Assembly: GCF_030270585.1 (NCBI RefSeq)
Contig: NZ_BSYI01000013.1
Span: forward strand, 1 to 64,000
Source: Paralimibaculum aggregatum
Lineage (GTDB): Bacteria; Pseudomonadota; Alphaproteobacteria; Rhodobacterales; Rhodobacteraceae
DNA: 64,000 nucleotides
Reading direction: 5' to 3'
Part shown: piece by piece, positions 8,839 to 17,790 of the stretch
How the letters are laid out: every line of letters begins with the position of its first letter
How positions within the stretch are numbered: the first letter of the stretch is position 1
Made by a program: the position numbers and the translations under genes
Notes under the pieces: model-generated
The model's input: only the letters and a program-made list of their open reading frames with translations
What the model was told of the DNA's origin: nothing
Databases searched by the model: none

Positions 8839-9930
8839 TCAGCCTTTCCTTGTCTTGGTCGGCCCGACCCCGTCGGCGACCATACGGCCCACGAGGCGGG
8901 CGGTATAGTCGACGATCGGCACGATTCGGCCGTAGTTCAGCCGGGTCGGCCCGATCACGCCGATGGCGCCGATCACCCGGCGGTTGGAATCCGTGTAGGG
9001 CGAGATAACCACTGCGGAACCCGAAAGCGAGAACAGCTTGTTCTCCGAGCCGATGAAGACCCGCACGCCTTCGCCCTCCTGAACCATCTCGATCAGCTGC
9101 GCAAGATCGCGCTTGTGCTCGAGGTCGTCGAAGAGCTGGCGGATGCGCTCGAGATCCTCGGCGTCCTGCCCTTCCTCGAGGAGATTGGCGCGGCCGCGCA
9201 CCACCAGCCGCTCCGGCGTGCCGCGGGAGCCGTCGTCCCAGAGCGCGATGCCCCGCTCGACCAGCGAGGCGGCGAGCCCGTCGAGCTCGGCCCGGCGCAG
9301 CGCGATCTGCTCGCCCATCCGCCGCAGCGCCTCGCCGAGGGTGCTGCCGCGCAGGTGCGCGTTGAGGAAGTTCGCCGCCTCGCGCATCGCCGAGGGGGTG
9401 ATCCCGGGCGGCACGTCGAAGATGCGATTCTCCACGGTGCCGTCGTCGAAGACCAGCACCGCGAGGCCCTGGCCGTCGCCGAGCTGGATGAACTCGAGAT
9501 GGCGCACCGCGCTCTCGCGGGTCGGCGCCATGACGAGGCTGGCGCAGTGGGAGAGGCCCGAGAGCAGGCTGCCGGCCTGGTCGAGCATCGTGGTCATGTC
9601 GGCGTCCTTCTGGGCGATGCTGGCCTCGATCTGGGAGCGCTCCTCCGGCGAGACGTCGCCGAACTCCAGCACGCCGTCGACGAAGAGCCGCAGGCCGAGC
9701 TGCGTCGGCACCCGCCCGGCGCTGGTATGCGGGCTGCCGAGCAGCCCGAGCATCTCGAGATCCTGCATCACGTTGCGCACCGAGGCCGCCGAGAGCCCGA
9801 GATCGAGCGTCTTCGACAGCGTGCGCGAGCCGACCGGCGCGCCGCTCTCGAGATAGGTCTCGACGAGGCGCGCGAAGATGGTCCGGCTGCGGTCGTTCAG
9901 ATCGGCGAGCGACGGTGTCTGCTCGGCCAT
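8839..9930 (-). CDS. hrcA: Heat-inducible transcription repressor HrcA
   Basis: 363-aa repressor of class I heat-shock operons (groESL, dnaK) through the CIRCE operator. N-terminal winged helix-turn-helix at about residues 10-75 (LSDLNDRSRTIFARLVETYLE is its start, and ASVRNVMQDLEMLGLL is the recognition region), a GAF-like domain in the middle, and the family C terminus around GPTRLNYGRIVPIVDYTARLVGRMV. It is divergent from rph with a 166-bp gap. I saw no CIRCE inverted repeat there, so autoregulation is not supported by this sequence. Confidence 0.95.
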   Translation of the reverse strand: MAEQTPSLADLNDRSRTIFARLVETYLESGAPVGSRTLSKTLDLGLSAASVRNVMQDLEMLGLLGSPHTSAGRVPTQLGLRLFVDGVLEFGDVSPEERSQIEASIAQKDADMTTMLDQAGSLLSGLSHCASLVMAPTRESAVRHLEFIQLGDGQGLAVLVFDDGTVENRIFDVPPGITPSAMREAANFLNAHLRGSTLGEALRRMGEQIALRRAELDGLAASLVERGIALWDDGSRGTPERLVVRGRANLLEEGQDAEDLERIRQLFDDLEHKRDLAQLIEMVQEGEGVRVFIGSENKLFSLSGSAVVISPYTDSNRRVIGAIGVIGPTRLNYGRIVPIVDYTARLVGRMVADGVGPTKTRKG

Positions 9931-10096
9931 GGCTCAGGCACCCCTTGGCTTACAACCACCCGCAGCGAGGTAAGCGCAGGCGTCGCCGACGTCAATGCGC
10001 AGGCGGCCGCGCAGCGCCCGGCAAGGGGGCATGGAGCGCTGGACCGGCGCGCCCGCAGCAGCTATCGAGACGGTCGATAATGAGGGGAGACAGACA

Positions 10097-10828
10097 ATGC
10101 GCCCATCCGGCCGTGCGCCCGACCAGCTGCGCGAGGTCACCATCGAGACCGGCTTCACCAAGCATGCCGAGGGCTCGGTGCTGGTGAAGTTCGGCGACAC
10201 GCACGTGCTCTGCACCGCGAGCGTCGAGCAGAAGCCGCCGCCGTTCCTGCGCAACACCGGGCTCGGCTGGGTCACCGCCGAATACGGGATGCTGCCGCGC
10301 GCCACCACCAGCCGCAACCGCCGCGAGGCGAAGAACGGCCAGACCGGGCGCAGCCAGGAGATCCAGCGGCTGATCGGGCGGAGCCTGCGTGCGAGCCTCG
10401 ACCGGGTGGTGCTGGGGGAGCGCCAGATCGTGGTGGACTGCGACGTGCTGCAGGCCGATGGCGGCACCCGCACCGCGGCGATCACCGGCGGCTGGGTGGC
10501 GCTCTGGCTCGCCGGGCAGCACATGCTGACGGCCGGCGAAGTGATGGAGAACCCGATCCGCGAGCCGGTGGCGGCGATCTCCTGCGGCGTGCACAACGGC
10601 AAGGTGGTGCTCGATCTCGACTATGCCGAGGACAGCGAGGCCGGCACCGACGCCAACTTCGTGATGGACGCCGCCGGCGGGCTGGTGGAACTTCAGGCTT
10701 CGGCCGAGGCGGCGACCTTCACCGAGGCGGAGTTCGCCGAGATGCTGCGCCTCGCGCGCAAGGGCATCGGCGAGCTGGTCGCGGCGCAGCGCGCGGCGGT
10801 CGCGCCCTTCGCGGGACAGGCGGCATGA
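10097..10828 (+). CDS. rph: Ribonuclease PH
   Basis: 243-aa phosphate-dependent 3'-5' exoribonuclease that trims tRNA 3' ends; works as a hexamer in the cytoplasm. The family pattern is intact from [20 protein letters not shown] through the active-site region [21 protein letters not shown] and [16 protein letters not shown] to the C-terminal [23 protein letters not shown] lies before ATG 10097. It overlaps rdgB by four bases (ATGA), so the two are translationally coupled. Confidence 0.96.
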   Translation: MRPSGRAPDQLREVTIETGFTKHAEGSVLVKFGDTHVLCTASVEQKPPPFLRNTGLGWVTAEYGMLPRATTSRNRREAKNGQTGRSQEIQRLIGRSLRASLDRVVLGERQIVVDCDVLQADGGTRTAAITGGWVALWLAGQHMLTAGEVMENPIREPVAAISCGVHNGKVVLDLDYAEDSEAGTDANFVMDAAGGLVELQASAEAATFTEAEFAEMLRLARKGIGELVAAQRAAVAPFAGQAA

Positions 10829-11439
10829 GCCGCAGACTGGTCGCCGGCACCCGGCTTGTGGTGGCGACGCACAACCCGGGCAAGCTGAGCGAGATCGACG
10901 ACCTGCTCCGGCCCTTCGGGCTGGAGACGGTCTCGGCCGGCGATCTCGGCCTGCCCGAGCCCGAGGAGACCGAGACCACCTTCGAGGGCAACGCGGTGCT
11001 GAAGGCGCGCGCCGCGGCGATGCCTTCGGGCCTGCCGGCGCTGGCCGACGACAGCGGGCTGGCGGTGGAGGCGCTCGGCGGGGCGCCCGGGGTCTATTCC
11101 GCACGCTGGGCCGAGACCGGAGAGGGCCGCGATTTCGGCCATGCGATGGAGAAGGTCTGGACCAGCCTCGACGGGCAGCAGGTGCCGGCGCCGCGCCGCG
11201 CCGCCTTCGTCTGCGCGCTGGCGCTGGCCTGGCCGGACGGCGATGCGGCGGTCTTCGAGGGCCGGGTCGATGGCCAGCTGGTCTGGCCGCCGCGGGGCAG
11301 CCGGGGCTTCGGCTATGACCCGATGTTCCTGCCCGAGGGGCACAGCCTGACCTTCGGCGAGATGAACCCGGACGAGAAGCACGCGATCTCGCACCGCGCG
11401 CGGGCCTTTCGCAAGCTGCTCGCCACCTGTATCCAGTAG
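10825..11439 (+). CDS. rdgB: XTP/dITP pyrophosphatase (RdgB/HAM1)
   Basis: 204-aa non-canonical purine nucleoside triphosphate pyrophosphatase that removes dITP and XTP before incorporation into DNA or RNA. Motifs seen: the substrate-binding start [13 protein letters not shown], the metal-binding [44 protein letters not shown], and the C-terminal [12 protein letters not shown] and [10 protein letters not shown]. Length is typical. Overlaps rph by four bases. This order, rph-rdgB-(small genes)-hemW, is common in Rhodobacterales. Confidence 0.96.
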   Translation: MSRRLVAGTRLVVATHNPGKLSEIDDLLRPFGLETVSAGDLGLPEPEETETTFEGNAVLKARAAAMPSGLPALADDSGLAVEALGGAPGVYSARWAETGEGRDFGHAMEKVWTSLDGQQVPAPRRAAFVCALALAWPDGDAAVFEGRVDGQLVWPPRGSRGFGYDPMFLPEGHSLTFGEMNPDEKHAISHRARAFRKLLATCIQ

Positions 11440-11525
11440 CCGCGCCCCCGCCACGACCCGGCTCCGAGGGCGCGCCCGCCCGCCCACCCCGCGCCTCGGC
11501 CCCGGCGTCGCGGCGGGGGCGCGGC
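11439..11525 (+). repeat. Long inverted repeat between rdgB and ridA-like gene
   Basis: Perfect 14-bp arms, GCCGCGCCCCCGCC (11439-11452) and GGCGGGGGCGCGGC (11512-11525), 59 bases apart. The enclosed segment has further near-complementary blocks (CCGAGGGCGCG and CGCGCCTCGG), so the transcript could fold into one long interrupted stem. It starts in the last base of the rdgB stop codon. Could be a weak terminator or an RNA processing/stability element; no T-run follows. Confidence 0.55.
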
Positions 11526-11561
11526 AGCGCCAGGATGGCAGGCATGGGTCAGGAGGCAGGC

Positions 11562-11951
11562 ATGGCACGCAGACTGATTTCCTCGGGATCGCCCTTCGAG
11601 GCGGAGTTCGGCTATTCCCGCGCGGTGGCGGCGGGGCCCTGGTGCTTCGTCGCCGGCACCACGGGCTACGACTACGCCGCGATGGCGATGCCGGAGAGCG
11701 CGCACGAGCAGGCGCGGAACGCGCTGGCGACCATCTCGGGTGCGCTCGCCGAGGCCGGCTTCGCGATGTCGGAGGTGGTCCGGGTGCAATACACCATCAC
11801 GGCGCCGGAACTGCAGGCCGAGATCGCCCCGGCGCTGCGCGAGGCCTTCGGCACGGTGCGTCCCGCGGCGACCATGGTGGTGGCCGGGCTGGTGGCGCCG
11901 GAGATGAAGGTGGAGATCGAGGTCACTGCCTATCGCGACGGCGATGGCTGA
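11562..11951 (+). CDS. RidA/YjgF family protein lacking the deaminase arginine
   Basis: 129-aa single-domain Rid protein; the fold forms trimers with ligand sites between subunits. Family features: FSRAVAAGPWCFVAGTTGYD-like beta core, EQARNALATISGALAEAGF, and VEIEVTAYRDG at the end. Canonical RidA needs an arginine in the PAR motif to hydrolyse 2-aminoacrylate; here the motif is RPAATMV, with alanine at residue 103. It therefore probably belongs to a non-deaminating Rid subfamily. ATG 11562 follows AGGAGGC by five bases; ATG 11535 and 11544 lack such a site. Overlaps the next small gene by eight bases. Confidence 0.85.
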   Translation: MARRLISSGSPFEAEFGYSRAVAAGPWCFVAGTTGYDYAAMAMPESAHEQARNALATISGALAEAGFAMSEVVRVQYTITAPELQAEIAPALREAFGTVRPAATMVVAGLVAPEMKVEIEVTAYRDGDG

Positions 11952-12159
11952 GCCGGGGGGAACCGGGGGCCGCCCGGACCGGGCGGCGCGGCGGGCTTCG
12001 CGCCGGGCCTATGCGGCGCGCAACGCGGCGGTGCTGCTCGGGCTCTTCGGCGCGGCGCTCGGCTTCGGGCTCTGGCGCGACAATCTCGCGGCGGTGGCCG
12101 GCGGCGGCGCCGGCATCGCCTGGGTGCTCTGGAGCCTGCGCCGGGGAGGCGGATCGTGA
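11944..12159 (+). CDS. Small basic membrane protein (71 aa)
   Basis: 71 residues with an Arg-rich N terminus (GRPDRAARRASRRAYAARN) followed by two short hydrophobic stretches (AAVLLGLFGAALGFGL and AAVAGGGAGIAWVLWSL), giving a probable two-helix hairpin or single-pass membrane protein. It overlaps the RidA-like gene by eight bases (ATGGCTGA) and hemW by four (GTGA), exactly filling the gap, which argues that it is translated and coupled. No family recognised. Confidence 0.55.
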   Translation: MAEPGGTGGRPDRAARRASRRAYAARNAAVLLGLFGAALGFGLWRDNLAAVAGGGAGIAWVLWSLRRGGGS

Positions 12160-13334
12160 GCCTTGCGCTGGCACCGGAGACCCGGGCGGACTGGTGTTCC
12201 GGCGGCTTCGGCATCTATGTCCACTGGCCGTTCTGCAAGGCGAAATGCCCCTATTGCGACTTCAACAGCCATGTCTCCCGCACGATCGACCATGACGGCT
12301 GGGCCGAGGCGCTGCTTGCCGAGATGGCGCATATGCGCGCGCTCACCGGGCCGCGGCGGGCGGACACCCTGTTCTTCGGGGGCGGCACGCCGAGCCTGAT
12401 GCGCCCGGCCACCGTGGCGCGGCTGATCGAGGCGGCGGACCGGCTCTGGGGCCTCGCGCCGGGCGCCGAGATCAGCCTCGAGGCCAATCCGACCAGCGCC
12501 GAGGCGGAGAACTTCCGCGGCTATGCGGCGGCCGGGGTCAACCGGCTCTCGCTCGGGGTGCAGGCGCTGGACGATGCGGATCTGAAGGCGCTCGGCCGGC
12601 AGCACACCGCGGCCGAGGCGGTGGCCGCCTTCGAGACCGCACGGGGCGTCTTCGCGCGGGTGAGCTTCGATCTGATCTATGCCCGGGTCGGGCAGACCGA
12701 GGCGGCCTGGGAGGCCGAGCTCTCCCGCGCGCTGGCGCTGGCGGTGGACCATCTCTCGCTCTACCAGCTCACCGTGGAGCCCGGCACGCGCTTTGCCGAG
12801 CTGCATGCCCGCGGCCGGCTGGCGGTGCCGGGGCAGGGGGCCGCCGCCGGGCTCTACCGGCTGACGCAGGAGATCACGCAGGCGGCGGGAATGCCGGCCT
12901 ACGAGATCTCGAACCATGCGCGCCCTGGCGCCGAGAGCCGGCACAACCTGATCTACTGGCGCTATGGCGACTATGCCGGGATCGGCCCGGGTGCCCATGG
13001 CCGGGTGACGCGGGGCGGTGGACGGGTCGCCACCGAGACGCTGTCCGACCCGGCGGCCTGGATGACCGCGGTGCGCAGGGCCGGGCACGGGATCGCGGTC
13101 GAGGAGGCGCTCTCGGGCGCCGACCAGGCGACGGAATATCTGCTGATGGCGATGCGCCTCGCCGAGGGCGCGGAGCCGGCGCGGGCGGCGCGGCTCTCCG
13201 GCGCGGCGCTGCCGCAGGCGCGGGTCCGGGCGCTGGTCGCCGACGGGCTGCTCGCGGAGGAGGCGGGCAGGATCGCCGCGACGCCGGATGGCCGGCTGGT
13301 GCTCAACGCGATCCTCGCCGAGTTGCTGGCCTGA
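12156..13334 (+). CDS. hemW: HemW-type radical SAM protein (heme chaperone)
   Basis: 392-aa relative of oxygen-independent coproporphyrinogen oxidase. The radical-SAM 4Fe-4S motif CKAKCPYCD is at residues 27-34 (Cys 27, 31, 34), followed by TLFFGGGTPSLM and the SAM-binding GVNRLSLGVQALDD. HemW proteins lack the extra N-terminal residues of HemN and act as heme chaperones or in heme insertion, so HemW is preferred over HemN. Start is GTG in a GTGA overlap with the upstream small gene. Confidence 0.92.
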   Translation: MSLALAPETRADWCSGGFGIYVHWPFCKAKCPYCDFNSHVSRTIDHDGWAEALLAEMAHMRALTGPRRADTLFFGGGTPSLMRPATVARLIEAADRLWGLAPGAEISLEANPTSAEAENFRGYAAAGVNRLSLGVQALDDADLKALGRQHTAAEAVAAFETARGVFARVSFDLIYARVGQTEAAWEAELSRALALAVDHLSLYQLTVEPGTRFAELHARGRLAVPGQGAAAGLYRLTQEITQAAGMPAYEISNHARPGAESRHNLIYWRYGDYAGIGPGAHGRVTRGGGRVATETLSDPAAWMTAVRRAGHGIAVEEALSGADQATEYLLMAMRLAEGAEPARAARLSGAALPQARVRALVADGLLAEEAGRIAATPDGRLVLNAILAELLA

Positions 13335-13377
13335 GGCCGGGCCCGGCCCCATATCCCGGGCAGAGGGAGAGGGCACG

Positions 13378-13749
13378 ATGACGCGGATGCTCTGGATGGC
13401 GGCGGGATGGACGGCCTTCGGCGCGGGGCTGGTCGGCGCCGTGCTGCCGCTGCTGCCCACGGTGCCCTTCATGCTGCTGGCGGCCTTCTGCTTTGCCCGC
13501 GGCTCCGAGCGGATCCATGCCTGGCTGACTACCCATCCCCGCTTCGGCCCGGCAATCGACGACTGGCGGGTGCACGGGGCGATCTCGCGGCGGGGCAAGC
13601 GCTGGGCGCTCGGCAGCATGGCGGCGAGCTTCGGGATCTCGCTGGCGCTCGGCGTCGCGGCGCCGGTGCTGGCAGTGCAGGCGGCGGTGCTCGGCGTGGT
13701 GGCGGTGTTCATCCTGACCCGGCCGGATCGCCCCGCCCCCGGTGGCTGA
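13378..13749 (+). CDS. DUF454/YbaN family inner-membrane protein
   Basis: 123-aa protein with three to four hydrophobic helices and the DUF454 hallmark PLLPTVPFMLLAAFCFARGSERIHAWL followed by HPRFGPAIDDWR, seen in E. coli YbaN. Function unknown. ATG 13378 follows GAGGGAGAGGG. It is convergent with mutS, 72 bases away. Confidence 0.85.
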   Translation: MTRMLWMAAGWTAFGAGLVGAVLPLLPTVPFMLLAAFCFARGSERIHAWLTTHPRFGPAIDDWRVHGAISRRGKRWALGSMAASFGISLALGVAAPVLAVQAAVLGVVAVFILTRPDRPAPGG

Positions 13750-13821
13750 TAGACGCGGCGTCGCGGTCGGCCGGCGGGTGGATCGGCGGGGGCGGTTGCT
13801 GGTCTGCGGGCGGCGGCGCCG

Positions 13822-16500
13822 TCACCCGGCGCCGGTCCCCCCGGCGAGGCGCTTCAGTTCGTAGACCAGCTCGAGCGCCGCCTTCGGGCTCAGCTCGTCC
13901 GGATCGATCTCCGCGAGCCGTGTGCCCAGTTCCGAGGCCGCCCCGCTGCTTGCCGGCTCCGGCGCCCGTGCCCGCGGCCTGACCGCCGAGAACAGCGGCA
14001 GCCCGTCGAGCAGCTCCGGCGTCGTGCCCTCGCGCTCGCTGCGCTCGAGGCGCTCCAGCACCTCCCGCGCCCGCGCCGTCACCGCATCCGGGAGCCCGGC
14101 GAGCTTGGCCACCTGCACGCCGTAGGAGCTTTCGGCCACACCGGGGCGCAGCTCGTGCAGGAAGATCACCTCGCCCTGCCATTCGCGCACCGCGACGGTC
14201 ACCATGGCCAGCGCCGGCAGCTTCTCCGCGAGCGCCGTCAGCTCGTGGTAATGCGTCGCGAACAGCCCGCGGCAGCGGTTCGCCTCGTGCAGGTGCTCCA
14301 GCACCGCCCAGGCGATGGAGAGCCCGTCATAGGTGGCGGTGCCGCGGCCGATCTCGTCGAGGATCACCAGCGCCCCGGGCCCGGCCTGGTTGAGGATCGC
14401 CGCGGTCTCGACCATCTCGACCATGAAGGTCGAGCGCCCGCGGGCCAGGTCGTCCGCCGCTCCGACGCGGGAGAACAGCCGGTCCACCACGCCGATATGC
14501 GCCGCCTCCGCGGGCACGTAGAGCCCGGCCTGCGCCAGCAGCGCGATGAGCGCGTTCTGCCGCAGGAAGGTCGACTTGCCGGCCATGTTGGGACCGGTGA
14601 CGAGCCAGAGCGGCGCCGGCCCCTCGGCCTCCGCCGAGAGGTCGCAGTCGTTGGCGATGAAGGGCCCGGCGCCCTGCCGGCGGAGCGCCGCCTCGACCAC
14701 CGGGTGCCGTCCGGCGCGGATCGCGAAGGCGCGGGAGGCATCGACCTTCGGCCGCACCCAGCCGGCCTCGCGCGCCAGTGCCGCCGCCGCCGCCGCGAGG
14801 TCGATCACGGCGAGCGCCGAGGCGGCAGCGCGCACCGCCGGTTCCGCCTCCAGCACCGCCGCGGTGAGCTCGGCCAGCACCCGGCGCTCGATCTCCAGCG
14901 CCCGCGCCCCGGCATTGACGATGCGGCTCTCGAGCTCGGCCAGCTCCGGCGTGGTGAAGCGCACGGCGTTGGCCATGGTCTGGCGGTGCCGGAAGCGCTC
15001 GGAGAGCGGCGGCGCGAGCATCCGCTCGGCATGGGTGGCGGTGGTCTCGACGAAATAGCCGAGAACGTTGTTGTGGCGGATCTTCAGCGAGGCGATGCCG
15101 GTCTCGGCGGCATAGTCGGCCTGCATCTGGCCGATTACCTTGCGCCCGTCGTCGCGCAGCGCGCGGGCCTCGTCGAGCTCCGCCACCGCGCCCGGCGCCA
15201 CCGCGCCGCCCTCGCCGAGGCGGAGCGGCGGATCGGCCACCAGCACCGCGGCGAGCCGCCCGGCCAGCGCCTCGTGCCCGTCGAGCGCCGCCGCCGCCGG
15301 GGCCAGCTCTCCCGGCAGCGCCTCGCCGGCCAGGGCTGCCGCGATTTCGCCCGCGGCCGTGAGTCCGGCCCGGATCGCCGCGAGGTCCCGCGGGCCGGCG
15401 CGCTCCAGCGCCAGCCGGGCCAGCGCGCGCTCCATGTCCGGCACCGCGCGGAGCCGCTCGCGCAGCGCGTCGGCCAGCGCCGGGGCGTCGAGCAGCGCCG
15501 CCACCGCGTCGTGGCGCTCGGCGATCGCGGTGGGGCCGGTGAGCGGCGCCGCCAGCCGCGCCTCGAGCAGCCGCGCGCCGGGGCCGGTCACGGTGCGGTC
15601 CACCGCCGCCAGCAGCGCCCCCTCGCGGGACCCGGAGAGGCTGCGGGTGATCTCGAGGTTGCGGCGGGTGGCGGCGTCGATCGCCATCACGCTGCCGGCC
15701 CGGTCGCGCTGCGGCGGCTTCAGCCGGGGCAGGCGGCCCTTCTGGGTCAGCTCGAGATAGTCCGCGATCGCGCCGAGGGCCGAGATCTCCGCCCGCGAGA
15801 AGCTGCCGAAGCCTTCCAGCGTCGCCACGCCATAGAGCCGGGCGAGCCGGTCCTCGGCGCTCTGGGTGCGGAAGCTCGGCGCGCCGAGGGGGGTGAGCAC
15901 GGCGCCGGCATCCTCGATGCGCCGGGCCAGCTCGGCCTCCGCCGCCATGTCCTCGCGCAGCAGCAGCTCGCGCGGCGCGAGGCGCGCCAGCAGCGGCCCG
16001 AGCCCAGCGCGCCCGGTCTCGCTGACCGCGACATCGCCGGTGGAGACATCGGCCCAGGCCAGCGCCCCCTCGCCGCGGATCTCGGCATAGGCGGCGAGGT
16101 GGTTGTGCGCGCGCGCCTCGAGCAGGCTCTCCTCGGTCAGCGTGCCCGGCGTGACCAGCCGCACCACCGCGCGCTGCACCACCGACCTGGCGCCGCGCTT
16201 CTTCGACTCCGCCGGGTCCTCGGTCTGCTCGGCGATGGCGACGCGAAACCCCTTGGCGATCAGCGTGTGCAGGTAGTTCTCCGCGGAGTGCACCGGCACG
16301 CCGCACATCGGGATGTCGTTGCCCTCGTGGCTGCCGCGCTTGGTCAGCGCGATGTCGAGCGCCGCCGCCGCCGCCCCGGCATCCTCGAAGAACATCTCGT
16401 AGAAATCGCCCATCCGGTAGAACAGCAGCGCATCCGGGTGCTGCGCCTTGATCTCCAGATACTGCGCCATCATCGGCGTCGGCTCGGACGCTTTGGCCAT
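13822..16500 (-). CDS. mutS: DNA mismatch repair protein MutS
   Basis: 892-aa mismatch recognition ATPase. Domains in order: mismatch-binding domain I with the Phe-X-Glu-type wedge region ([14 protein letters not shown] near residue 28), connector, core/lever and clamp domains, and the ATPase domain with Walker [10 protein letters not shown] near residue 634, Walker [11 protein letters not shown] and the FATHYHEL block. C-terminal region continues to the dimerisation helix-turn-helix ([22 protein letters not shown]). Full length. AAGGAGA is 12 bases before the ATG. It lies downstream of the panE-like gene, but a strong terminator separates them. Confidence 0.97.
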   Translation of the reverse strand: MAKASEPTPMMAQYLEIKAQHPDALLFYRMGDFYEMFFEDAGAAAAALDIALTKRGSHEGNDIPMCGVPVHSAENYLHTLIAKGFRVAIAEQTEDPAESKKRGARSVVQRAVVRLVTPGTLTEESLLEARAHNHLAAYAEIRGEGALAWADVSTGDVAVSETGRAGLGPLLARLAPRELLLREDMAAEAELARRIEDAGAVLTPLGAPSFRTQSAEDRLARLYGVATLEGFGSFSRAEISALGAIADYLELTQKGRLPRLKPPQRDRAGSVMAIDAATRRNLEITRSLSGSREGALLAAVDRTVTGPGARLLEARLAAPLTGPTAIAERHDAVAALLDAPALADALRERLRAVPDMERALARLALERAGPRDLAAIRAGLTAAGEIAAALAGEALPGELAPAAAALDGHEALAGRLAAVLVADPPLRLGEGGAVAPGAVAELDEARALRDDGRKVIGQMQADYAAETGIASLKIRHNNVLGYFVETTATHAERMLAPPLSERFRHRQTMANAVRFTTPELAELESRIVNAGARALEIERRVLAELTAAVLEAEPAVRAAASALAVIDLAAAAAALAREAGWVRPKVDASRAFAIRAGRHPVVEAALRRQGAGPFIANDCDLSAEAEGPAPLWLVTGPNMAGKSTFLRQNALIALLAQAGLYVPAEAAHIGVVDRLFSRVGAADDLARGRSTFMVEMVETAAILNQAGPGALVILDEIGRGTATYDGLSIAWAVLEHLHEANRCRGLFATHYHELTALAEKLPALAMVTVAVREWQGEVIFLHELRPGVAESSYGVQVAKLAGLPDAVTARAREVLERLERSEREGTTPELLDGLPLFSAVRPRARAPEPASSGAASELGTRLAEIDPDELSPKAALELVYELKRLAGGTGAG

Positions 16501-16596
16501 GGCTCACGGGTCTCCTTGCCGGCAGGTCGTGGGGAGCAACGGGCGATCCGCGGTGTTTAGCATTCCCGAGGCTGCGCGCGAGAGGGGGCGCAGACG

Positions 16597-16630
16597 AAAA
16601 CCGCCGGGACGCGCAGCGGCGTCCCGGCGG
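16597..16630 (-). terminator. Rho-independent terminator after the panE-like gene
   Basis: Perfect 12-bp stem CCGCCGGGACGC / GCGTCCCGGCGG with a 6-nt loop. Read on the minus strand it is followed by TTTTCGTCT. It ends transcription from the ketopantoate-reductase-like gene (stop at 16657) before mutS, so mutS must have its own promoter. Confidence 0.85.
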
Positions 16631-16656
16631 CGAGCCCTCGACAGGGAAGAAGGGGC

Positions 16657-17691
16657 TCAGGCCGCGGCGGCGTCGGTGCCGGCCGTGTCGGTGTCGTTCT
16701 CCTCGGGATAGGTCGGGTAGAGACCCTGGCTCATGCCGAGCTGCTGCACGAGTCCGAGCACGACGTCGAGCGTCGGCGTCGGGTGCCCGGTGATCCGGCC
16801 CATTTCCTGCACCGCGGTGACGAGGGCGTCGATCTCCATCGCCTTGCCGGCCTCGAGATCCTGCAGCATCGAGGTGCGGTGCTTGCCGACCTTGGCGGCG
16901 CCGTTGATCCGCCGCTCGACATCGACGCGGAAGCTCGCGCCGAGGCTCTCTGCGATCGTCTGCGCCTCGAGCATCATCGCCTTGGCGGTGGCGCGGGAGG
17001 TCGGATGGCTGGCCACCACGTCGAGGGTGCCGCGGGTCAGCGCCGAGATCGGGTTGAAGCAGAGATTGCCCCAGAGCTTCAGCCAGAGTTCGGAGCGGAT
17101 GTCCTCGAGCACCGGCGCGCGGAAGCCGGCCTTCTCCAGCAGCTCGGAGATCATCCGGATGCGCGGGCTGGCGGAGCCGTCGGGCTCGCCGAGGGCGAAC
17201 TTGTCGCCATAGACATGCCGGATCACGCCGGGCCCCGAGATCTCGGCGGCAGGATAGACCGAGCAGCCGATGGCGCGGTGCGGGCCGATGATGTCCCACT
17301 GCCGGTTGCCGCGGTCCACCGCGTCGAGCCGCCGGCCCTCATGCGCGCCGCCGAGGCCGTGGAAATACCACCAGGGCACACCGTTCTGGCAGCACACGAC
17401 GGCGGTGTCGTCATGCATCAGCGGGCGCAGGTATTCCGCCGATTCCCAGGACTGGTGGGCCTTGAGCGCGTTGAAGATCACGTCCACCGGGCCGATCTCG
17501 TTGGGGTCGAGCGCCGCCTTCACCTGCACGGTGGTCTCGGCGCCGTCCTTGATCAGGGTGAGCCCGCTGGTCCGGATCGCCTCGAGATGCTTGCCGCGCG
17601 CGATCACCGAGACCTCGGTGCCCTCGACGCTTGCCAGCCCCGCCGCGAGATAGCCGCCGATGGCGCCTGCGCCGAAGATGCAGATTTTCAT
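16657..17691 (-). CDS. 2-dehydropantoate 2-reductase family protein
   Basis: 344-aa NADPH-dependent ketopantoate-reductase-type enzyme. Seen: Rossmann start MKICIFGAGAIGGYLAAGL, the catalytic lysine in FNALKAHQ near residue 99, and the C-terminal helical domain with LWGNLCFNPISALT. Somewhat longer than E. coli PanE (303 aa), with an insertion that includes WWYFHGLGGAHEGRRLDAVD. Many such long homologues near catabolic genes act on other 2-oxo acids, so pantothenate synthesis is not certain. GGAGGAG lies six bases before the ATG. 99 bases downstream of the glyoxylate aminotransferase gene on the same strand, consistent with a joint role in 2-oxo acid or glyoxylate metabolism. Confidence 0.85.
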   Translation of the reverse strand: MKICIFGAGAIGGYLAAGLASVEGTEVSVIARGKHLEAIRTSGLTLIKDGAETTVQVKAALDPNEIGPVDVIFNALKAHQSWESAEYLRPLMHDDTAVVCCQNGVPWWYFHGLGGAHEGRRLDAVDRGNRQWDIIGPHRAIGCSVYPAAEISGPGVIRHVYGDKFALGEPDGSASPRIRMISELLEKAGFRAPVLEDIRSELWLKLWGNLCFNPISALTRGTLDVVASHPTSRATAKAMMLEAQTIAESLGASFRVDVERRINGAAKVGKHRTSMLQDLEAGKAMEIDALVTAVQEMGRITGHPTPTLDVVLGLVQQLGMSQGLYPTYPEENDTDTAGTDAAAA

Positions 17692-17790
17692 GCGGTCTCC
17701 TCCTCCATGTCGCGCAGGTTCCGGTGCGCCGATCCGGTGGTCCATCCCGGTGGCCCGCGGCGCGCCGCGGGCCAGGTGAAGAGGGGCGGC

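Noticed and set aside
9931-10096. CIRCE operator (TTAGCACTC-N9-GAGTGCTAA) between hrcA and rph
   Set aside because: Looked for because HrcA binds it; no such inverted repeat is present in the gap.
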